Assembly (NCBI GenBank): GCA_964397655.1
Contig: CAYNKA010000022.1
Location: 1-34,620, forward strand
Direction: 5' to 3'
DNA length: 34,620 nt
DNA from: CAYNKA01 sp964397655
Lineage (GTDB): Bacteria > Spirochaetota > Spirochaetia > DTKZ01
Part shown: piece by piece, positions 29,685 to 34,620 of the stretch
Numbering within the stretch: position 1 is the first letter of the stretch
Layout of the letters: each line of letters starts with the position of its first letter
Made by a program: the position numbers and the translations under genes
The notes under the pieces: model-generated
What the model was told of the DNA's origin: nothing
The model's input: the letters and a program-made list of their open reading frames with translations, nothing else
Databases searched by the model: none

Positions 29685-31924
29685 CGGTAACCGATCCCCC
29701 GCAGGGTGAAGGCCCTGCGCAGCGCCGCGAGCAGGCCCGGTTTCCTGAGCCTCTTCAGGGCGCCCGAGTATTCCGCACGGAGTTTTTCGTGCAGGGCTTC
29801 GCGCTCGCCCTCGGAGAACCGCTCGCGATACCGGAGCTCGGTATAGGTCGCGGCGAAGGCCTCGAGAAGCGGCTCTCCGGGGAAGAAGGCCGCGTATTCA
29901 CGCGAGGTCCGTGACGGCGGCTTCACGGGCCTTCCGTCCGCCGCCAGCCGGAGGAGGAGAAGCCGGTACAGCGCGCCGGCCCCCTCCTCGTCAGGAATGC
30001 GGGCGCGGAGCGCGAGGTTGATCTCCCGCGTGTAGCGGAAGACGTAGAGCGAGAACAGGATCGACGTCGCGATGAAGGCCGCCCAGCGCGGGACCTTCCT
30101 CCAGGGGAAGGAGGGCACGGGGGCGAGGGTCGTCTCGTCCTGGATGAGGGGGATCACGACGTCCCGGTTGTTCGGGTCGCCCGAGCCTACGGGCGGGATG
30201 GCGAAGGACGTGGTCTCGAAATCGATCCAGCCGAACCGCGGAAGCCAGAATTCCACCCAGGAGTGGCGGTGGGCCGTGGTCACGAGGAAAAGCTCCTCGA
30301 GGGGGAAGTCCTGGAGGACCTTCAGGGCCTGGCGCAGCATCATGAGGCCCCTGACGTGGGCCGGGGTCTGGAGCCCCGAGGCCGCGAGATAGCCCGTCAC
30401 CACGCGGGAGGGTATCCCCGCCATCCTCGCGAGGATCGCGGACGAGTTGGAGAACTCGGTGCAGTCGCCCTCCTTGGTGAGCGTGAGGAACTGCACGAGG
30501 GCGGGAATCGAAGCGTCCTCCTTGAAGCCGAGGTTGTACTGGAAGGAGGAGAAGCTCTTCAGGATCGCGGCGATCCTTTCGAAGTAGCCCGTCTCGCCCC
30601 CGAGGGCGCCCCGGAGATGGGCGTCGAAGACGGCGAAGTCGTTCTTGGCGAGCGGAACATCGAGGTAGTCCTTGAGCGCCGAACGCTCGTCGGCGTCCAG
30701 GTCCCGCAGTCTCTCGAGGTCCTTGTTGCCGATGTCGCTCATGCGCGATACCGCCCGGTAGGAGTACCGGAAGGGACCGGAGTCGCGACGGAGTACGGTC
30801 GGCTCGACGGCGAGCGGCCGATAGGGGAGGAAACGCTCCGACAGGGTTGAGAGGACGAAGACCTTCTCCTCGCTCCGCTTCTCGTCGTGGACCGATTCCC
30901 GGTCCCTCCAGGTCTCGAGGAGCCTCATTCTCGGCAGCTCGTTCAGGGCGTCGGTCTCGTTCGGGAGGAATCCCCTGACGGGATCGAGCCTGCCGTTGTA
31001 GGAACTCCCGGCGTAAACGGGATCCTTCCTGCTCGCGACGATCATGACCGCGTACTGCTTCCCGTCGGACCCCTGGCCCTTTCCCTGTCCCTGGCCGGTG
31101 CCGGGCCACTGGTCCTCCGGGATCCCCTCGAGCTTGTTGGTCCCCTTGCCCGCCCCGCGGTCCCCGAAGAGACGTCGTCCCCTGTCCGACCTGAGGTTGC
31201 CGCCGTCGGGGAAGCCCCTGCCCTCGATGTCGTAGGGAAGGGGCTGGGGCTTGATCTCGTCCTGGAGCATGTTCGTGACGAGCGAGTTCTTCACGAAATC
31301 GGGAGGCAGCAGCGCGGCGAGGAGGACGACGGCGAGGGCGGCGATTCCCGCGAAGACCGCGAATTCCCTCCGTCGCTTTCCCGCGGGGCCTTCCGTCTTC
31401 TTCCCCCTCGACCGATAGACCGCGAAGTAGAGCACGAGGCCGTGGAGAAGGAAGGCGGCGACCGCGAGGACGAGGATCGCCTGGGTGAGGCCCGAACTTT
31501 CCGCCGCCACGTCCTCCGCCGATCGGGAAAACGACAGCATGCGGAAATAGACGAAGGCGAGGAAGAACTGCTCGGCGAGGGCGACGTGGCGGCCCTTCCT
31601 GGGATACCGGAAGACCAGGACCGTGAGGAGGAAGGCCGCCGCCCCGTAACCCGCGAAGGACAGGGCGTCGAGTCCGAGGCCGTTCATGTAGACCGCCGCG
31701 ACGAGGAGGGGAAGAATCGCTGCCGCGAACCACGTCCGGAGGCGGAGCCTCGGCGGAGCGAGGAAGAACGCCACGGCCGCCTCGAAGGGCAGGACGACGA
31801 ACCAGAGCACGGCCCGGGGAACGTCGTAGGACACGACGATCGCCGGGTGCATCATGGGCAGGGCGAGCGCGAGAAGGTAGAGAAAAAGCCGGGTGAAGAA
31901 GAGCGCTCCGAGACCGCGGTTCAC
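29678..31924 (-). CDS. Membrane protein with transglutaminase-like protease domain
   Basis: The product is 748 residues. About six membrane helices fill residues 1-215, a Gly/Gln-rich linker follows, and a transglutaminase-like core covers about 440-575. The catalytic triad is visible as Cys488 ('KEGDCTEFSN'), His554 ('HRHSWVEFW') and Asp568 ('WIDFETT'). One more membrane helix lies near residue 605 ('WAAFIATSILFSLYVFRYT'), before a C-terminal cytoplasmic part. Such TgpA-like proteins are usually linked to MoxR and DUF58 genes, as here, and are thought to process or cross-link proteins outside the membrane. The GTG start at 31924 overlaps the DUF58 stop (GTGA). Confidence 0.9.
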   Translation of the reverse strand: MNRGLGALFFTRLFLYLLALALPMMHPAIVVSYDVPRAVLWFVVLPFEAAVAFFLAPPRLRLRTWFAAAILPLLVAAVYMNGLGLDALSFAGYGAAAFLLTVLVFRYPRKGRHVALAEQFFLAFVYFRMLSFSRSAEDVAAESSGLTQAILVLAVAAFLLHGLVLYFAVYRSRGKKTEGPAGKRRREFAVFAGIAALAVVLLAALLPPDFVKNSLVTNMLQDEIKPQPLPYDIEGRGFPDGGNLRSDRGRRLFGDRGAGKGTNKLEGIPEDQWPGTGQGQGKGQGSDGKQYAVMIVASRKDPVYAGSSYNGRLDPVRGFLPNETDALNELPRMRLLETWRDRESVHDEKRSEEKVFVLSTLSERFLPYRPLAVEPTVLRRDSGPFRYSYRAVSRMSDIGNKDLERLRDLDADERSALKDYLDVPLAKNDFAVFDAHLRGALGGETGYFERIAAILKSFSSFQYNLGFKEDASIPALVQFLTLTKEGDCTEFSNSSAILARMAGIPSRVVTGYLAASGLQTPAHVRGLMMLRQALKVLQDFPLEELFLVTTAHRHSWVEFWLPRFGWIDFETTSFAIPPVGSGDPNNRDVVIPLIQDETTLAPVPSFPWRKVPRWAAFIATSILFSLYVFRYTREINLALRARIPDEEGAGALYRLLLLRLAADGRPVKPPSRTSREYAAFFPGEPLLEAFAATYTELRYRERFSEGEREALHEKLRAEYSGALKRLRKPGLLAALRRAFTLRGIGYRW

Positions 31925-33207
31925 GGGCTCACCTCCGTGTACAGGATTTCCACGGTCCCCCGGGCCGGGCGCGGAAACGAGCCCGACGCCGCGACGCCGC
32001 CGCGCAGGACGAGCCGCTTTGGAAGGAATCCGTCGGCGAACAGGCTCCGCAGGCGGAATGTTTCGGACTCGCCGGAGGAGGATCGCCCGAGGACTGCGAG
32101 GAAAAGATCGGAGACCTCCTCGCTCCTCGACAGGAGGAAGCCCTGAAGCGAGGAGTCGAAGACCGTGGAGAAGACGAAGACCTCGCCTCTCGAGTACTCG
32201 TCACGAGGATCGCTTCCCCGCGCGGCCTCCGAAGGAGATTCGAATCCGAGGCCGGGAAGCCTCGATACGAATTCTCCGAAGTCCTGTTCCGTTTCGAGGG
32301 TGTCGATTCCGCCGCTCGTACGAATCCTGAAGCGGAACTCGGGATGCTCGTCGCGCATCGTGCGGAGAAAAAGAATGAACCGGCTCTTCAGCCTGTCCAG
32401 TGCCCAGAGCGCGGCCATCGGCGGAATCGGGGGCCCGTAATTCCTGAAGTCGACGAGAAGCGTCCGCGTCCTTTCCTGGGAGAGGGGGGAGACTCTCGTC
32501 ATGAGCTGGGCGAGACGGCTCGAAACCTTCCAATTGATGTCCCTGAACCGGTCTCCCGGGGCGTATTCCCGCATGAAGTAGCGGTCGTCGTCGGAACTCC
32601 TCCTGCTCTGTTTCTCCTCGTCTCCGGAGAGGGCCTCGATCCTGACGGAGGGCCTTCCGTCGCCTGCCGCCGGCATGACCGCGATTCTTCGGCTCTGGGA
32701 TTCCCCGAATGGTATCCTGACGAGACCGAACACGTCGCGGACGGAGTTTCGGCCGGCTCCTTCGAACACGCCGGAGAGGGGGAATCGCAGATCGAGGACG
32801 ATTTCCTCGCCGCGGATCGAGCAGCCGTCCGTGAATACTCTGAGCGACGTGCCTCGGGCGGGATCGAAGGTCCCGCGGATTTCGTAGTGCAGGCGGAAGA
32901 AGTAGGGGAGCCTGACCGAGGAGCACGAGATGCGCTGTTCGCCTCCGTCCCCGCCGGCCGCGGGACGCTCGGGAACCATCCACCGGGCTTCGATGCCGGC
33001 ATGCAGCCTGGCCGCGAGGATTCCGACGAGGGCGAGGACCGAGAGCACGGTCAGGACCAGTCCCGCGAGAACGATGTCGTAGGGATTGCTTTCGGCGAGC
33101 CCCCAGCCGAGGACCACGGCGGCGGCGCCGAAGAGGACGGCTCCTCCCCAGGTGAAAGGGGAGGGAAATTGATGAAGGAAACTCTTCATCCATCCCTTTG
33201 ATTTCAT
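31921..33207 (-). CDS. DUF58 protein
   Basis: The product is 428 residues. Two membrane helices near residues 18-65 ('TWGGAVLFGAAAVVLGWGL' and 'IVLAGLVLTVLSVLALVGIL') are followed by an Ig-like region. The DUF58 signature follows from residue 213: 'REYAPGDRFRDINWKVSSRL'. The remainder resembles a von Willebrand A-like fold ('RTLLVDFRN'), as in other DUF58 proteins. The family works with MoxR ATPases, with function still unclear. The ATG at 33207 lies 20 bases after the moxR stop with only a weak GGAG. An ATG at 33189 is an alternative start. Confidence 0.88.
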   Translation of the reverse strand: MKSKGWMKSFLHQFPSPFTWGGAVLFGAAAVVLGWGLAESNPYDIVLAGLVLTVLSVLALVGILAARLHAGIEARWMVPERPAAGGDGGEQRISCSSVRLPYFFRLHYEIRGTFDPARGTSLRVFTDGCSIRGEEIVLDLRFPLSGVFEGAGRNSVRDVFGLVRIPFGESQSRRIAVMPAAGDGRPSVRIEALSGDEEKQSRRSSDDDRYFMREYAPGDRFRDINWKVSSRLAQLMTRVSPLSQERTRTLLVDFRNYGPPIPPMAALWALDRLKSRFILFLRTMRDEHPEFRFRIRTSGGIDTLETEQDFGEFVSRLPGLGFESPSEAARGSDPRDEYSRGEVFVFSTVFDSSLQGFLLSRSEEVSDLFLAVLGRSSSGESETFRLRSLFADGFLPKRLVLRGGVAASGSFPRPARGTVEILYTEVSP

Positions 33208-33226
33208 GTGCCGTCCGAGTCTCCGG

Positions 33227-34204
33227 TCAAACCTTTCTTCGCCGCGCTTCGACCGGGACGGCGTCGAGGATTCTCCCGAGCGCCGCCTCCGGGGTGATCG
33301 CGGGATCCCGGGTGACGATCCTGTGGGCGACCGCCGGTACGAAGACTTCCTTCACGTAATCGACCGGGACGTAATCGATGCCGCGCACGAGCGCGAGCGC
33401 GCGTACGAGCCGCGAGATCTTGACGCCGGTCCTCGGACTCGCCCCCATTTCGATGTCGGGATCGTTCCGAGTTTCGCGGATGCAGGCGACGAGGTAGTCG
33501 ACCACGTCCGCGTGCAGGGTCACCTCGTCCACGAGCTTCTTCCATCGTATGAGGCTCGCCGAATCCACGACCGGCCCGAAGCCCGCCCAGCCGTCGTTCC
33601 TGCCGTGCTGCCTGATGATGGAAGCCTCGTCCTCGGCGGAGGGGTAGCCGAGCGAGAGGCGTATCATGAAGCGGTCGAGCTGGGGCGCGGGCAGGGGGAA
33701 GAGATGGACTCCCTTCAGGTTCATGGTGGCGATGATGAAGAACGGGTCCGGAAGATGGTAGGTCCTGCCCTCGATGGTGACGCTCTGCTCCTCCATGACC
33801 TGGAGGAAGCTCCCCTGGGTCTTGGGCGTGAGCAGGTTGATCTCGTCGCAGAGTACGAAGTGGGCGAAGATGGGCCCCTTGTTGAATACGATCTCCTGGG
33901 CCGAGCCGACGAAGCGGTTGTAGCCGAGGATGTCCTGGGGCAGGAGGTCCACGGTGCACTGGATGCGGTTGAAGCGCTCGACCTTCACGTTCTCGGTGTA
34001 GAGGTCCTCGGAGTGCCAGCGGATCGATCCCGCCAGCGCCCGCGCGAGTGAGGTCTTTCCCACGCCGTGGAAGTCGGCCAGGATCACGTGGCCTCCCGCG
34101 ATCTTCGAGGCGATTATGTATTCCAATTTCCGCGTGTCCACGGAAATGACCTTCTTGATGTTCGCGATGAGCTGGCCCACCTGCTCCCGGATGTTCTCTG
34201 TCAT
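33227..34204 (-). CDS. MoxR-family AAA+ ATPase
   Basis: The product is 325 residues. Walker A is 'ADFHGVGKTSLA', where most relatives have Pro-Gly before the last Gly-Lys-Thr. Walker B is 'FVLCDEINLLTPKTQGSFLQ', matching 'DEINRapp..Q.alLe' except that Arg is replaced by Leu. Sensor 1 is 'FIIATMNLKG' and the later motif is 'APQLDRFMIRL'. MoxR proteins act as chaperone-like ATPases on neighbouring DUF58 and vWA proteins. It is the first gene of the four-gene minus operon. The ATG at 34204 has no Shine-Dalgarno sequence. Confidence 0.9.
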   Translation of the reverse strand: MTENIREQVGQLIANIKKVISVDTRKLEYIIASKIAGGHVILADFHGVGKTSLARALAGSIRWHSEDLYTENVKVERFNRIQCTVDLLPQDILGYNRFVGSAQEIVFNKGPIFAHFVLCDEINLLTPKTQGSFLQVMEEQSVTIEGRTYHLPDPFFIIATMNLKGVHLFPLPAPQLDRFMIRLSLGYPSAEDEASIIRQHGRNDGWAGFGPVVDSASLIRWKKLVDEVTLHADVVDYLVACIRETRNDPDIEMGASPRTGVKISRLVRALALVRGIDYVPVDYVKEVFVPAVAHRIVTRDPAITPEAALGRILDAVPVEARRRKV

Positions 34205-34517
34205 GGGGTAAAGGTAGGGGAAAAAACCGGCTAAGTCAACGCGGCGGTAAAAATCCTTTTCATGAGACAGTTGACCGGAGTTTGTCGGTACGCTCGTCGT
34301 GAAGACACGTCAATAGGGAACAGTGAGTACGACGAGGCGGGGACGGAGGTTGGGAGACGTGTGGTTTCTGGGGCGATCTCGGAGGTGGAAAAGGCCAAAA
34401 AGCGTGAAATTTGCACGAATCTAGTACCTTCGTACGATGCGGGGATCGGGAAACGAGCCTATACTTACCATTGTCAACTGCTGCTTCTTCGCCGCGGAAA
34501 TCGATGGAGGAACGAAA
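34205..34517. other. Intergenic region between divergent moxR and lipoprotein genes
   Basis: These 313 bases carry the moxR-side promoter candidate and, for the lipoprotein, a TATACT -10 (34460-34465) without a convincing -35. The stretch 34320-34440 has no convincing reading frame, no repeat and no clear hairpin. Nothing else was recognised. Confidence 0.5.
34211..34239 (-). promoter_or_regulatory. Candidate leaderless promoter for moxR operon
   Basis: On the minus strand TTGACT (34239-34234), 17 bases, then TACCTT (34216-34211). Seven bases beyond the -10 is base 34204, the A of the moxR ATG. The -10 is a poor match (3 of 6). Confidence 0.4.
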
Positions 34518-34620
34518 ATGAAAAAATACCTGTCGGTAATCATCGTTTTATGTTGTCTTCTGCTCGGCTGCCGGCTTACCTCGTCCGACGACGGGAGCGT
34601 ACCGGAAGCGGGCTCGCCGG
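34518..34620 (+). CDS. Lipoprotein, N-terminal fragment
   Basis: The first 34 codons run off the window end. 'MKKYLSVIIVLCCLLLGC' is a lipoprotein signal peptide with Cys18 in the lipobox, followed by 'RLTSSDDGSVPEAG', a flexible linker. TGGAGG (34505-34510) lies seven bases before the ATG. The function cannot be told from this part. Confidence 0.75.
   Translation, partial: MKKYLSVIIVLCCLLLGCRLTSSDDGSVPEAGSP

Noticed and set aside
28539..29690. 383-codon + frame and the 29991-31733 minus frame
   Set aside because: Both are shadows of the propeller and transglutaminase genes, without Shine-Dalgarno sequences or motifs.
34470..34480. ATTGTCA half-site like the FadR operator
   Set aside because: Only one arm is present and there is no mirrored partner at the right distance.
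1..34620. tRNA, rRNA, CRISPR, insertion sequences, attachment sites
   Set aside because: A read of both strands showed no conserved RNA cores, no regularly spaced repeats and no transposase or integrase motifs.

Overview
The window looks like a chromosome segment from a GC-rich spirochaete of the Treponema/Spirochaeta type. This is an inference from three things: binding-protein signal peptides followed by Gly/Ser/Lys/Glu-rich mature N-termini (positions 3478 and 21340), many lipoproteins with spirochaete-style lipoboxes, and TRAP transport of organic solutes. No rRNA, tRNA, CRISPR array, insertion sequence or prophage was seen.

Region 1 (1-10940) is a catabolic locus on the + strand. It holds the tail of a branched-chain-amino-acid-type ABC binding protein, a zinc dehydrogenase and a divergent one-piece transketolase. 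These are followed by a complete TRAP transporter (dctP-dctQ-dctM), a second zinc dehydrogenase, a FadR-type GntR repressor, a transaldolase-family enzyme and an IolA/MMSDH-type aldehyde dehydrogenase. There is no kinase or isomerase. A perfect 8-6-8 palindrome lies exactly between a consensus -35 and -10 ahead of the transaldolase. A degraded copy with the same spacing lies in the dctP promoter, so FadR probably controls uptake and breakdown together. The substrate is unknown. A sugar, polyol or acidic (carboxylated or sulfonated) sugar handled without phosphorylation by a two-carbon/three-carbon transfer route is the working idea.

Region 2 (11125-18001) has a 5'-nucleotidase-family lipoprotein, a Uma2-type putative nuclease on the minus strand, and then a + strand run. 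That run is RarA fused to a methyltransferase-like C-terminal domain, an ECF sigma factor with a Cys-rich tail, a 98-residue protein behind an ECF-type promoter, and a class I methyltransferase.

Region 3 (18058-25102) has a multi-sensor hybrid histidine kinase (REC-PAS-PAS-PocR-HisKA_2) on the minus strand, a nucleotidyltransferase remnant and a TIGR00725/SLOG protein. It ends with a tightly overlapping four-gene ABC importer of the iron/polyamine/phosphonate superfamily.

Region 4 (25362-28360) has a lipoprotein with a chitobiase-type domain and six ~47-residue propeller repeats. Convergent with it and overlapping is a small InlB-repeat lipoprotein with an apparently scrambled end, followed by class I mannose-6-phosphate isomerase.

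Region 5 (34204 down to 28365, minus strand) is a translationally coupled operon: MoxR ATPase, DUF58, membrane transglutaminase and a PQQ-type propeller lipoprotein. The window ends in the first 34 codons of another lipoprotein.

A recurrent feature is a set of genes without a Shine-Dalgarno sequence (fadR, rarA, hybrid kinase, SLOG, moxR). In each, promoter-like elements with a 17- or 18-base spacer put the start of transcription 0-8 bases before the ATG.
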